A stretch of DNA of 64,000 nucleotides, taken from assembly GCF_963678635.1 (NCBI RefSeq), contig NW_026971509.1:62001-126000 (forward strand), given 5' to 3'. Below are positions 1-11,605 of this stretch, piece after piece. This stretch comes from Symsagittifera roscoffensis (lineage: Eukaryota; Xenacoelomorpha; Acoela; Convolutidae). Numbering within the stretch: the first letter of the stretch is position 1; each line of letters begins with the position of its first letter. The notes under the pieces are model-generated. The model was not told the origin of the DNA. It ran no database searches and saw only the letters and a list, made by a program, of their open reading frames with translations. The position numbers and the translations under genes were made by a program.

Positions 1-692
1 TTTGAACTTGTGATCGTAAAAGGAGAAGTAGACATGCTTAGCCTAATAATGAATAAGAACGAAGCAATTAACCACCTGATTTCTGATCATGTTCAGAACG
101 GACCTCACAAATTTCAGCTACAAGGCGAAATTGGGCTTGTGAAGTTTGTGGACGAAGACAACCAGTCTCATAAGACTACACTATTTGTCAACACAGCCAT
201 GTACCATTTGTACTTCGGAGGGGTAAGCGATGAAACCATTAGCGAAGCGAAATGGTTGACCAAATGGTTAACACAATTACCATGTTTGGTTTTTCACGGG
301 AGCGGATGGGTGATAGATGAAATCAGCAGAGTCAATATTTGTTTAGCAAAACTTTCCCCAATCAGAGCCGGCTCATATATCCCGCTGCCGCCGAATTTGA
401 ATAAGCACAGGAGAAATGCGGTAAATGCCCACAATACATCAGATTATAACTTTTTCCTGTATTGCTACTACGCAGCATATCACGCGCAACCCGGGAAGCC
501 GCCACTATGCGAGACGGAACAAAGATGACGGAAAAAGGCACAGATCAGCACATAGGATCAAAAACTACAACCTAATCTGGTTGAGATCAACGGTGAATAC
601 CAAATGTCTATGAGCTTGTTTGACATTGAGTGGTTTGAGCGGCTCAACAATAAGCAAATCAACGTTTTCCGGCAAGCTAATTTTAAAAAAAA

Positions 693-812
693 TCATATAC
701 GTTGTCCACAATGCCTTATACGAGATTAAGTAGAAGTAGAATCCGGTAAATTAATTTTGGATTTAATTTTGGATTTAATTTTGGATTAATTTTGGATTAA
801 CTTTTGGATAAC
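693..812 (+). repeat. insertion with tandem TTAATTTTGGAT repeats
   Basis: The polymerase similarity stops at about 690 and resumes at about 826. The stretch between contains five near-copies of an 11-13 bp word, TTAATTTTGGAT, at 746-808. It ends in TTATTGCTTTAG directly before the next conserved block. That end resembles a splice acceptor, but there is no GT donor at the left edge. It could be a small repeat insertion or a degraded intron. Confidence 0.5.
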
Positions 813-2342
813 CTAACTTATTGCTTTAGATATGAGGACAACGAGCTAGCACCCGTTCACGTGTCTAAGAGATACGACTGTAACTTTGCGGTAGACCGTC
901 TGTTGTTGGTAAACAGTAACAACAACTACCACTATGTCCTCATCGAATACCTCTGTAAGATGGTGATTTTTGTGCAAAAACAGCCATTCCGCGAACGAAA
1001 CAAAATATGTAGAATATGTTTTCATATTTGCACATCAACCAAAATCATGACCAAACCTCATCAGAAATGTGTTATAATACGGAACGGCTAACTATAAAGA
1101 TGCCAAAACCCCATAAAAACTAAAAAGTTTTCAAGAACTTAATGGCAAGATGGTTTGCCCCGCGCGTAATCTACTTCGATCTCGAGTCAATAATTGTCCC
1201 TGTTCCGGGACTTGCCCGTAATCCAGCTACTTCGCACACCCAAACCGTGGAAATTCATAAACCATGCAGCTATGGACTAGTTGTAGATGAGCATAGCACC
1301 TCAACTCCAATCAAGTACGAAATGTGTAGAGGACCAGACGCTACGAAGAAGTTGATAGAATCATTGGAATCATTAACGAGGGAGATCTAGAATGACAAAC
1401 GTAAACACTTCACGTTTGTAGGACAACCCGAATTGCCGAGAGAAGCGGCAGATATTTGTTTGATTTGTGAGGAACAGTTCGCTGAAGAATCTATGATGGT
1501 AGTCAACCACTGCCACGTTACTAACAAATTTCTAGGTTGGGCGTATCAGGACTGTAATCTAGCCAGGAGAACGCCTAACTTCACTCCGGTAGTAGCTCAC
1601 AATTTGTCTAACTACCACATGCATGCTATTGTACACGCCCTTCACAATGCGAGCATGAAAAATCAGTTTTCAGTAGTCCCCTCCACTGACGAAAAATATA
1701 TCTCGCGGACTATGTCGCTTTGGATAAAAGAAATTCAGGACAAACACGGAAAAAAACAAATTTATGAGAATCTTCGGTTTATAGACTCATACAAGTTTAT
1801 GCTGTCTTCATTGAGTCAGCTAATTGCAAATTTGCCATCAGATGGATTTCAGCTGATGGAAAAACAATTTGCATCAATGGGTTACTCACAAAAGCAAATA
1901 GATCTCCTTAAACAAAAGGGCTACTACCCGTTTTCATACGTGAACAGCTTCGAGAAGCTTGAAGAAACAAAATTGCCAGCAAGAAGATTGTGGAAAAACA
2001 GTTTACAAGGGGCACAAGTCAGCGTTGACAAACTGGAGTACAAGCATGCGAACAAAGTAATTCACCAGCTACGATGCAAGAACGTAGGAGATTACCATGA
2101 CATCTATTTACCCTCGGATGTTCTCCTTTTAGCATGTTTGTTTGAGCAGTTCAGATCGGTTTGTCACGTAATGTATAAAATGGACTGCTTTTTTCACTAT
2201 ACCGCGAGCAATCTTGCAGGCGACGCGTTTTTGAAAGCGTGCAGGGCGGATTTGAGACTATTAACAGAAGGCGAGCACTTGGATATAACCCAAAAGTTGA
2301 TCCGCGGTGGCATGTCATCTGTATATGCCAAGAAGTATTGGA

Positions 2343-2409
2343 AAGCGAACAACAAGTACACAAGCTCCTTCGACCCCAATGAAGGAGCTTGTGTACTTGT
2401 TGTTCGCTT
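2343..2409. repeat. perfect 28-bp inverted repeat (fold-back insertion)
   Basis: Positions 2343-2370 and 2382-2409 are perfect reverse complements (28 bp each) around an 11-nt loop, 2371-2381. Copy 2 of the duplication has only the left arm and loop (6453-6488 region). The right arm therefore arose in copy 1 as a net 30-bp insertion that keeps the reading frame just before polymerase motif A. This is the signature of a template switch onto the opposite strand during replication or repair. Confidence 0.92.
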
Positions 2410-3329
2410 CAGTACACCAAGCTTCATAATTAACATTGATGCGAATAACCTTTACGGGGGAATAATGGAGAATTATCCACTACCAATAAAGTATTTTGTT
2501 CTAATTGAAAAAGCTCTGCCACAAATACTGATGACCAGCCCGGATTCTCAATTGGGATACGTTGTGGAATGCGCTCTCGAAATACCTGAAGATTTGCATG
2601 GATACTTTCAGAATTTTCTCATCGCGCCTACGATAGTTACAATGGATATGCTCAGCACGGATCAAAACGAAATGCTTGCCCGACTGAACGTTAAGACACT
2701 TCCCAAAGTACCAAAGCTGATGCAGATCCTTAACCCGAAGCACAAGTATGTTCTCCACTACTTGACCGTCATTCATTCATTGTTCAAATTGGCATAGAAG
2801 TCAAAAAAATTCATCGAGTGCTACAATTTAAGCAAACAAAATGGTTGGCTCCTTTTGTTCAGCTCAATACCGAACTCAGAAGAAACGCAGTAAACAAGTT
2901 CCAGCAGGACTTCCCCAAAAACCAAGTAAAAACTCTGCATTCGGAAAACTTTTGGAGTCTATGCTGAATAAGAAGAAAGTTGGAATTGTGATAACCGAAA
3001 TGGAGCTTCTAGAAAAAACATCTGAGAGCAATATGAAAACGTTCCAAACAATTGATGATCAAATTGCCACGATATTATCACGATTATTTTCTTTCTTTAA
3101 CAGCTCAGCTGAAGTGTTTGTAATAAGTTGATTTGAAACATAAAACATTTAAAACATTTTCTTTTGTACCATAACAGTCAGTTCCCCGTTTACTAACCAA
3201 TTTCAACAAGGTCGAAAGTTCAATTGCCCGAAACAAATATAACAAATAATATGATTCATTTAATTAACCAATAAAACAGTCATTTCATAGCTTTTAGGAT
3301 ATCAAACATGTAGTTTTATTTTCCCCTTT

Positions 3330-3500
3330 GGAGTGCCCCTGTTGTTTGAAAAATTAGTTTAGAGCCCCTATGTGGTTTTGGAATTAGGGTCCGGAGCACC
3401 CAAAAATTTTGTCTGGAGCGCCTATGTGGTTTTGGGATAAGCCTCTGGAGCACCCCTGTGTAGGTACTCGCCCCCCCCCCCTGTTGGAGCGCCGGCGAAT
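3330..3500. repeat. degenerate GGAGCRCC repeat block, copy 1
   Basis: Words of the form GGAGTGCCCC, GGAGCACCC, GGAGCGCC recur at roughly 45-65 bp spacing, with TATGTGGTTTTGG(A/G) between them. The block stands out as GC-rich within AT-rich DNA. The same block occurs at 7850-8020 in the second duplication copy, with small differences in the C-run. Confidence 0.6.
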
Positions 3501-5511
3501 TACCTTACTACTGAAAACCATGTCGATGATCGGTTTTGGTTATGATTTTATTTAATTCAGAATGGAGCAATGAAAGCTGTTCTAAAAATCGAAAATGCGC
3601 GGTTTGACCATTTTTTTTGTTTTATTTTTGGGAAGATTTTTTAACAAAATTTTTGCATTTTGCAATATTGGGGATTTTTGTTTGAAGATACAAAAGTAAT
3701 TAGTACATTTTTATCAAAAAAAGCTATTGTCTTGAGTTCAAAATCTTACAATGGACTATACAACACTTGTCCGGTTCTAATATTTTGAGGAATTTAAAAG
3801 TTTGAAGCTGTTCTCGGCTATCAGAAGGAACTGTATGAGACTTCTAGTCTCAATTCACTAGATTTGTTTTTGTTATTTGTTCAGTTTTATTGCTTCTATG
3901 GGATCTTCATTAATCATTTGCAAGTTAAAAGCAGTTGCAATGTGTACCAGCCGAGAAAAAATTTGTTGCTTTGTTTAGTTGTATAGTTTCCTTTCACAGA
4001 CTTGCTGTCATTTGAACTTTCGAGATTTTATTGAACGAAATGTGCTGATCAAAATTGGCGCAATCAGTTCGGGAAAAAACTAGGAAAATTGGTTCAGCGG
4101 CGTTTCTATCATGCTGCAAAAGTTACTTTTCTAAAATATCTTCACCTCCTTGCTAAAGTTTTTCAAACTTTACTTCATGAAAAAGATTTTCTAAATGTTG
4201 CCGGAAGCGAAAGGTCTTTCTAATGCAATTGAACAGTAACAAGATTTCAGAATATCAAAAACTAATTTCAGAAAATTTTGCCAGCGAGTTCTACTAAAAT
4301 GGATGGTGAGATCCGAGAGAGATCTGCGGATGATGCTGACGTGTTACTAGCTTGTGGGAATCAATGTTTGATGATGGTAGTTTATGGGGGGTAAAAGTAG
4401 ATTCAAATATTTTGTCTCAAAAACTGGCTCGTCGTTTGCGTTTGTCTTTGCATCAACTTCAAGGTAAACGAAACTGTTTTCACCAGATAGAAGAGCTTTT
4501 ATTGTGGTTGTGAAGTCTTTGGAACAGCTATAGTGGGAGGGAAGATATAAAATTATGATTTGGATATTTCAGTTGCTGGCCTTTAATTGTACACATTAAA
4601 CCTCTAAAATTCCGTCTTCTACTAATTGAATTCCATGTTGACAAAAGAAAATTGTAAATGACAAAATGGGTTCACTTCACTCTCATGTACGGTCTTTTCT
4701 AATACCTCCTTAGTTTGGGCCCAGTGGAGGAGTGTGAGTTTTTGATCAGGCTGCAACTTTTATTGCATTTTAATTTAGTTGCAGAACAATCAGAGACTGG
4801 GTAGAGAGGAATTTGCTAGGTTAAATGGGGGTTCTAAAGCAGTAGGGGAGTTTGAGCGATGACGCGAATTCAGAGTTTGATGGGTTACAAGAAGAACTTT
4901 GATCACTGCCTGGGGACTTGTTTTTGGATGAGGTTTTTTAACAAATGGCGAGTAAGATTTTTATTGTGAGTCAAATACTGTTAGTCAAAGAAAGGGTTAG
5001 TTTAAAACTTCAGATAAAGAGGAGGAAAAAGTCTCTTATGCTCTTTGAGTTTTCTAAGATCAATACGTTTAAAAAGGATGCAAACATTATATGTGGCACT
5101 AGGCGATGAATTGTGTCCGTAAAAAGTTTGTTAGCAAGAGAGCAGTTAAAGGACCAGAGTATAGATTAATGTCGAGACGGAGGTGTAGCAACGAACATAA
5201 TTACATAATTGTCGAAGCGACGCGACTGATCTGGGAAGCTTCGCAATTGCCGCTGTATATCAGTTGCCCAGCGGTATAATCATGTCTAGAAGAAAAAAAC
5301 CTTATTTTCGCCGCGTTGAAAATAACTGCTCTTAAGCATCAACTTTTCCGGTAAATCGACATAAACTAACATAGTTTTTTTTGCAACACATTTCTTTCGG
5401 AGATTATCCAGTGGTTTCAGCTCCTCTATTTAATTAAAATCAATTTTTTATTGCACTTTTGTATAAGCTCAATCATACCTAGTCTTGTTTTTTATCAGAA
5501 AAGGAATAGCA

Positions 5512-5585
5512 TTGTGGTTCAGAATTCTAACAAAAAGACGGATCAGAATTCTTGTGGTTCAGAATTCCAACAAAAAGACGGATCA
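5512..5585. repeat. two-copy 40-bp tandem repeat
   Basis: A 34-bp word beginning TTGTGGTTCAGAATTC and ending AAAGACGGATCA occurs at 5512 and 5552, a period of 40 bp. One base differs. The duplicated equivalent is at 10033-10106. Confidence 0.85.
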
Positions 5586-5742
5586 TCTGTGTTTGGTGAG
5601 ATTTTGTTTAAAATATAAATTCCAAAGAAAAATTTATATCTTTTCAGTTATGTTTTATCTGTAATCTCATAGTAGTATGAAGTTAAATATAAATGTCTGT
5701 TCTTCATGCCATATATTTTTAGCTGGCTAGGTTTGTGCAACT

Positions 5743-7190
5743 CCCTTCACAATGCGAGCATGAAAAATCAGTTTTCAGTAGTCCCCTCCACTGACAAAAA
5801 ATATATCTCGCGGACTATGTCGCTTTGGATAAAAGAAATTCAGGACAAACACGGAAAAAAACAAACTTATGAGAATCTTCGGTTTATAGACTCATACAAG
5901 TTTATGCTGTCTTCATTGAGTCAGCTAATTGCAAATTTGCCATCAGATGGATTTCAGCTGATGGAAACACAATTTGCATCAATGGGTTATTCACAAAAGC
6001 AATTAGATCTCCTTAAACAAAAGGGATACTACCCGTTTTCATACGTGAACAGCTTCGAGAAACGTGAACGAACAAAATTGCCAGCAGGAAGATTGTGGAA
6101 AAACAGTTTACAAGGGGCACAAGTCAGCGTTGACAAACTGGAGTACAACCATGCGAACAAAGTATTTCACCAGCTACGATGCAAGAACGTAGGAGATTAC
6201 CATGACATCTATTTACCCTCGGATGTTCTCCTTTTAGCATGTGTGTTTGAGCAGTTCAGATCGGTTTGTCACGTAATGTATAAAATGGACTACTCCTTTC
6301 ACTATACCGCGAGCAATCTTGCAGGCGACGCGTTTTTGAAAGCGTGCAGGGCGGATTTGAGACTATTAACAGAAGGCGAGCACTTTGATATAACCCAAAA
6401 GTTGATCCGCGGTGGCATGTCATCTGTATATGCCAAGAAGTATTGGAAAGCGAACAACAAGCACACAAGCTCCTTCGACCCCAATGAAGAATCAAGCTTC
6501 ATAATTAACATTGATGCGAATAACCTTTACGGGGGAATAATGGAGAATTATCCACTACCACTAAAGTATTTTGTTCTAATTGAAAAAACTTTGCCACAAA
6601 TACTGATGACCAGCCCGGATTCTCAATTGGGATAAGTTGTGGAATGCGCTCTCGAAATACCTGAAGATTTGCATGGATACTTTCAGAATTTTCCCATCGC
6701 GCCTACGATAGTTACAATGGATATGCTCAGCACGGATCAAAACGAAATGCTTGCCCGACTGAACATTAAGACACTTCCCAAAGTACCAAAGCTGATGCAG
6801 ATCCTTAACCCGAAGCACAAGTATGTTCTCCACTACTTGACCGTCATTCATTCATTGTTTAAATTGGCATAGAAGTCAAACAAATTCATCGAGTGCTACA
6901 ATTTAAGCAAACAAAATGGCTGGCTCCTTTTGTTCAGCTCACTACCGAACTCAGAAGAAACGCAGTAAACAAGTTCCAGCAGGACTTCCAGAAAAACCAA
7001 GTAAACTCTGCATTCGGAAAACCTTTGGAGTCTATGCTGAATAGGAAGAAAGTTGGAATTGTAATAACCGAAATGGAGCTTCTAGACAAAACATCTGAGA
7101 GCAATGTGAAGTCGTTCCAAACAATTGATGATCAAATTGCCAAGATATTATCACGATTAATTTCTTTCTTTAACAGCTAAGCTGAAGTGT
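5743..7190 (+). pseudogene. Polinton/Maverick DNA polymerase B remnant, copy 2
   Basis: Second copy of the 3' half of the polymerase pseudogene. It starts inside the conserved region just after the endonuclease VII-like insert and lacks everything upstream. It shows SYKFMLSSL, DVLLLA, IRGGMSSVYAKKY, motif A as DANNLYGGIMENYPLP without the hairpin insertion, and NSAFGK at about 7005. Breaks are a TAA at 6632-6634 that is not in copy 1, a frameshift with TAG near 6870 shared with copy 1, and loss of the C-terminal catalytic part. The NSAFGK region is unbroken here, while copy 1 has two extra A bases. It has no start of its own. Confidence 0.9.
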
Positions 7191-7211
7191 TTGTAATAAT
7201 CTGATTTGAAA

Positions 7212-7685
7212 CAATGGGAGTAAACTCACTCTTACATTTATATACCATTAAAGATTTCTACTACTACTTTTTTCTTATTTGAAATTTCGCATAAAACTTG
7301 GTGCATTTTTTCATTTTCATTTCCCCGTTTTCCTTTTTCTACTTGTCCTTTTCCCATTGAAACTTCCATTCCCATCTCGAAAAAAAAGACATCGTATCGT
7401 TCCTTCCCCGTTTGGAACTTTGAATTTATATTGTCTGGCTGAAGACACTCTACATTGTATGAGTTAATTATCAGTATCTTCAGTACACCAAGTTCACTTT
7501 AAGTTCACTTTTTTCATTTCAAAATTTGACAAAAATTTCATTTGCTTTAACTTGCCCAGAAACGGTCACCGCCTTTAGAGAGTGATTTTAAGTTACTGCC
7601 TTTTCACTATAAAATATAGCACAAGTTGGGGAAATAGTTTACTGCTGCCAACAGCTAAGCTACGCTGCCAAAATTGCTTGAGAAC
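7212..7685. other. segment present only in duplication copy 2
   Basis: Copy 1 runs directly from TGATTTGAAACA to TTTTCTTTTGTACC (3131-3170). Copy 2 has about 475 bp between the same anchors. It contains a T/C-rich stretch (7262-7380) and a 15-mer, CTTCAGTACACCAAG, at 7478-7492, that also occurs at the edge of the fold-back insertion in copy 1 (2407-2421). No coding signal is recognised. It may be an insertion in copy 2 or a deletion in copy 1. Confidence 0.65.
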
Positions 7686-10264
7686 TTTTCTTTTGTACCA
7701 TAACAGTCAATTCCCAGTTTACTAACCAATTTCAACAAGGTCGAAAGTTCAATTGCCCGAAACAAATATAACAAATAATATGATTCATTTAATTAACCAA
7801 TAAAACAGTCATTTCATAGCTTTTAGGATATAAAACATGTAGTTTTATTTTCCCCTTTGGAGTGCCCCTGTTGTTTGAAAAATTAGTGTGGAGCCCCTAA
7901 GTGGTTTTGGAATTAGGGCCTGGAGCACCCACAAATTTTGTCTGGAGCGCCTATGTGGTTTTGGGATAAGGCTCTGGAGCACCCCTGTGTAGGTACTCGC
8001 CCTTCCCCCCTGTTGGAGCGCCGGCGAATTACCTTACTACTGAAAACCAAGTCGATGATCGGTTTTGGTTATGATTTTATTTAATTCAGAATGAAAGCTG
8101 TTCTAAAAACCGAAAATGCGCGGTTTGACCAAATTTTTTTGTTTTATTTTTGGGAAGATTTTTTAACAAAATTTTTGCATTTTGCAGTATTGGGGATTTT
8201 TGTTTGAAGATACAAAAGTAATTAGTACATTTTTATCAAAAAAAGCTATTGTTGTGAGTTCAATATCTTACAATGGACTATACAACACTTGTCCGGTTCT
8301 AATATTTTGAGGAATTTAAAAGTTTGAAGCTGTTCTCGGCTATCAGAAGGAACTGTATGAGACTTCTAGTCTCAATTCACTAGATTCGTTTTTGTTATTT
8401 GTTCAGTTTTATTGCTTCTATGGGATCTTCATTAATCATTTGCACGTTAAAAGCAATTGCAATGTGTACCAGCCGAGAAAAGTTTTGTTGCTTTGTTTAG
8501 TTGTATAGTTTCCTTTCACAGACTTGCTGTCATTTGAACTTTCGAGATTTTATTGAACGAAATGTGCTGATCAAAATTGGCGCAATCAGTTCGGAAAAAA
8601 ACACGGAAAATTGGTTCAGCGGCGTTTCTATCATGCTGCAAAAGTTACTTTCTAAAATATTTTCACCTCCTTGCTAAAGTTTTTCAAACTTTACTTCATG
8701 AAAAAGATTTTCTAAATGTTGCCGGAAGCGAAAGGTCTTTCTAATGCAATTGAACAGTAACAAGATTTCAGAATATCACAAACTAATTTCAGAAAATGTT
8801 GCCAGCGAGTTCTAGTAAAAAGGACGGTGAGGCCCGAGAGAGATCTGCGGATGATGCTGACGTGGTACTAGCGTGTGGGAATCAATGTTTGATGATGGTA
8901 GTTTATGGGGGGTAAAAGTAGATTCAATTATTTTGTCTCAAAAACTGGCTCGTCGTTTGCGTTTGTCTTTGCATCAACTTCAAGGTAAACGAAACTGTTT
9001 TCACCAGATAGAAGAGCTTTTATTGTAGTTTTGAAATCTTTGGAGCAGCTAGAGCAGGGAGGAAGATATAAAATTTATGATTTGGATATTTCAGTTGCCT
9101 GCCTTCACTTGTACACATAAAACCTCTAAAATTCCGTCTTCTATTAATTCAATTCCATGTTGACAAAAAAAAATTGTGAATGACAAAATGGGTTGACTTC
9201 ACTCTCATGTACGGTCTTTTCTAATACCTCCTAAGTTTGGGCCCAGTGGAGGAGAGTGAGTTTTTGATCAGGCTGCAACTTTTATTGCATTTTAATTTAG
9301 TTGCAGAACAATCAGAGACTGGGTAGAGAGGAATTTGCTAGGTTAAATGGGGGTTCTAAAGCAGTAGGGGAGTTTGAGCGATGACGCGAATTCAGAGTTT
9401 GATAGGTTACAAGAAGAACTTTGATCACTGCCTGGGGACTTGTTTTTGGATGAAGTTTTTTAACAAATGGCGAGTAAGATTTTTATTGTAAGTCAAATAC
9501 TGTTAGTCAAAGAAAGGGTTAGTTCAAAACTTCAGTACAAGAGGAGGAAAAAGTTTCTTATGCTCTTTGAGTTTTCTAAGATCAGTACGTTTAAAAAGTG
9601 TGCAAACATTATATGTGGCACTAGGCGATGAATTGTGTCCGTAAAAAGTTTGTTAGCAAGAGAGCAGTTAAAGGACCAGAGTATAGATTAATGTCGAGAC
9701 GGAGGTGTAGCAACGAACATAATTACATAATTGTCGGGGCGACGCGACTGATCTGGGAAGCTTCGCAATTGCGGCTGTATATCAGTTGCCCAGCGGTATA
9801 ATCATGTCTAGAAGAAAAAACCTTATTTTCGCCGCGTTGAAAATAACTGCTCTTAAGCATCAACTTTTCCGGTAAATCGACATAAACTAACATAGTTTTT
9901 TTTGCAACACATTTCTTTCGGAGATTATCCAGTGGTTTCAGCTCCTCTATTTAATTAAAATCAATTTTTTATTGCACTTTTGTATAAGCTCAATCATACC
10001 TAGTCTTGTTTTTTATCAGAAAAGGAATAGCATTGTGGTTCAGAATTCTAACAAAAAGACGGATCAGAATTCTTGTGGTTCAGAATTCTAACAAAAAGAC
10101 GGATCATCTGTGTTTGGTGAGATTTTGTTTAAAATATAAATTCCAAAGAAAATTTTATATCTTTTCAGTTATGTTTTATCTGTAATCTCATAGTAGTATG
10201 AAGTTAAATATAAATGTCTGTTCTTCCTGCTATATATTTTTAGCTGGCTAGGTTTGTGCAACTC
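7686..10264. other. non-coding flank of polymerase copy 2
   Basis: Near-identical repeat of 3150-5743, including the GGAGCRCC block (7850-8020) and the 40-bp tandem word (10033-10106). No gene is seen. Confidence 0.6.
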
Positions 10265-11360
10265 GTTAGTCACACACTGATCATAGCCCCTCCCCTGATT
10301 GTTTCGCATAGATGTTTAAAAAACTAGAAAAGCGAGTTTTTCATGTGATCAAATTTACCTAGTGCAAACAGTTTGGCGTTTCAATATTAGCTTCCCGAGT
10401 TATAGCTTTAACAAAGAATATAAATTTAGAGTGTTTTCATTTAGCCCATCGAAATTCATATCAAAATTTTTATACCAAATTAAAATATATGACTGCTCTC
10501 ACTCAAAACCGAAAGTAACATTAGTGAAGACCTGCTTTAGATTGGTGAATTGCGCTCCCCCTTCAAAATTAGTAGATAATGGCGCGCTCTCTCTTCAAAA
10601 TTAGTATATAATGGCGCCAAAGGCGTTTTTTGAAACGTTTTAAGGTCTGTCTGCCAAAAATTGATATCTCAAAATAGTACAAAGGAGGGAACCTTTGGGT
10701 CGGCAAGGGTTCGAATCCCTGAGGGGGGGGGCGTCGGCCCCCCGCCCTCTTTAAATCCGCTACTGATTATAATCAATTAAAAATGGAATATAATATTACT
10801 ATTTTTCGAGGCAACAGGCAACAAAATCCTTTTTTCATCCATTATAATCGAGTTTTTCACTTTTGTGGACGCTGGCAATGAAACTAAATTATAAACGATT
10901 TTCTGTTCAGGTGGGTGGTTCAGTTGGGGGAGGGGAGCAAAGGAGCAATTGTTAGGGGGATTGAAGGGGAGCAAAGAGGCAAATGTTGGGGGAGGGGGGA
11001 GCTTAACGGAGTTTTTTTTGCAATTTGAGTATAGGTTTAGAATGGAATTAGGCCGTACACTCGCTTTGCAAAGTTTCCGCATCACTCATTTGATAAATGC
11101 AGAAGTTCTTGCGAAATTTTGCACGACGCGCGAAACAAGAATAAAGTGGAAAAAAAAATCCATTTTATTGTGATTTCCTACTTAATACAAAATCCATTAT
11201 AATGGATTTGACATGAATTACAATGCATTTTTTGGCGAGAAAAAAGAATATAAATCAATTTTTAGTCCAATTTTGTTGTCTTAACTAACATGGGAATCGA
11301 TTATATTTACAAAATTTTAGACAACAAAAATCCATTATAACCGATTTATTTTCATTTTTC
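10265..11360. other. intergenic DNA without a recognised gene
   Basis: AT-rich sequence with a few G-rich patches (10720-10745 and 10908-11005, with runs such as GGGGGAGGGG). Several copies of the word CCATTATAAT(G/C)GA occur between 10840 and 11345, two of them inverted relative to each other, which suggests a decayed repeat. Open frames here are short or composed of G-runs and are not convincing. Confidence 0.5.
10706..10720 (+). other. tRNA-like B box / T-arm
   Basis: AGGGTTCGAATCCCT forms a T-stem and loop and contains the pol III B-box consensus GGTTCGAATCC at 10708-10718. No complete tRNA cloverleaf is visible around it, and the following G-run does not make an acceptor stem. It is most likely a remnant of a tRNA-derived SINE or a tRNA fragment. 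Confidence 0.4.
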
Positions 11361-11373
11361 TTAAATGCGGGTA

Positions 11374-11600
11374 TTCACACATTTCGCAACTCATACGTTT
11401 CGCTCATCTTAAATCTGGTGGAACATTTCGCCCCTCATAAATTACTGGTACGTTTCGCCCCTAAAATGTACATTAAGAAAGCGGCGTTAATTAACTGTGT
11501 AATAAGTTAGGGGCGAAACGTGCGAGGACGAAATGTGTGAAAGTATTAAGGGCGAAATGTTTGAGGGGCGAATTGTGTGTGGGGCGTAACGGGACATTCT
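11374..11600. repeat. nested inverted repeats with TTCGCCCC words
   Basis: Three perfect inverted pairs are visible: TTCACACATTTCG (11374-11386) with its complement at 11529-11541; TTCGCCCCTCA (11428-11438) with 11562-11572; and CGTTTCGCCCCTAA (11451-11464) with 11507-11520. The order of the pairs is not strictly nested, so this looks like a decayed palindromic element rather than a simple hairpin. The short open frames across it are by-products of the repeats. Confidence 0.65.
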
Positions 11601-11605
11601 ATGGA

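Larger units (their letters stand above)
10..3131 (+). pseudogene. Polinton/Maverick DNA polymerase B remnant, copy 1
   Basis: Remnant of a protein-primed family B DNA polymerase of the Polinton/Maverick type, which would copy the transposon's linear DNA. Visible in order: an N-terminal block with GSGWVIDEISRVNI and GSYIPLPP (about 300-400); a segment around 590-690 that continues the same family pattern; a block with YEDNELAPVHVSK (830-870); exonuclease motif I as FDLES (1170-1190); an endonuclease VII-like Cys/His insert (ICLICEEQF, NHCHVTNKF, DCNLA; 1455-1570); HNLSNY; SYKFMLSSL; DVLLLA; IRGGMSSVYAKKY; polymerase motif A as DANNLYGGIMENYPLP (2430-2490); and NSAFGK (about 2935). The DTD-containing C-terminus is missing. 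In-frame stops lie near 1121 and at 1388-1390. A frameshift with a TAG at 2795-2797 and two extra A bases near 2930 break the 3' part. The assignment rests on motif order and is firm. The gene cannot make a functional enzyme. Confidence 0.9.
3132..5743. other. non-coding flank of polymerase copy 1
   Basis: No credible gene is visible. The stretch contains a GC-richer block at 3330-3500 with repeated GGAGCRCC-type words and a C-run at 3470-3481, and two copies of a 34-bp word at 5512-5545 and 5552-5585. It is repeated almost entirely at 7686-10264. It may be the remains of other Polinton sequence, but no integrase, ATPase, protease or capsid motif is seen. Confidence 0.6.
1638..10264. repeat. 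tandem duplication of polymerase 3' half plus flank
   Basis: Two direct copies lie head to tail: 1638-5743 and 5743-10264. Each starts at CCCTTCACAATGCG inside the polymerase pseudogene and ends at GGTTTGTGCAACTC. The copies are nearly identical, differing by scattered substitutions and a few indels. Both carry the same frameshift and TAG near the end of the polymerase palm region, so the gene was already dead when the duplication happened. Copy 2 is about 0.4 kb longer because of a segment at 7212-7685 that copy 1 lacks. Confidence 0.9.

Noticed and set aside
10681-10745. Complete tRNA gene
   Set aside because: Only the T-arm/B-box part is present. No anticodon arm or acceptor stem can be drawn.
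10777-11173. Opposed ORFs of 102 and 74 codons
   Set aside because: Both are driven by G-runs or C-runs, overlap each other on opposite strands and show no family pattern.
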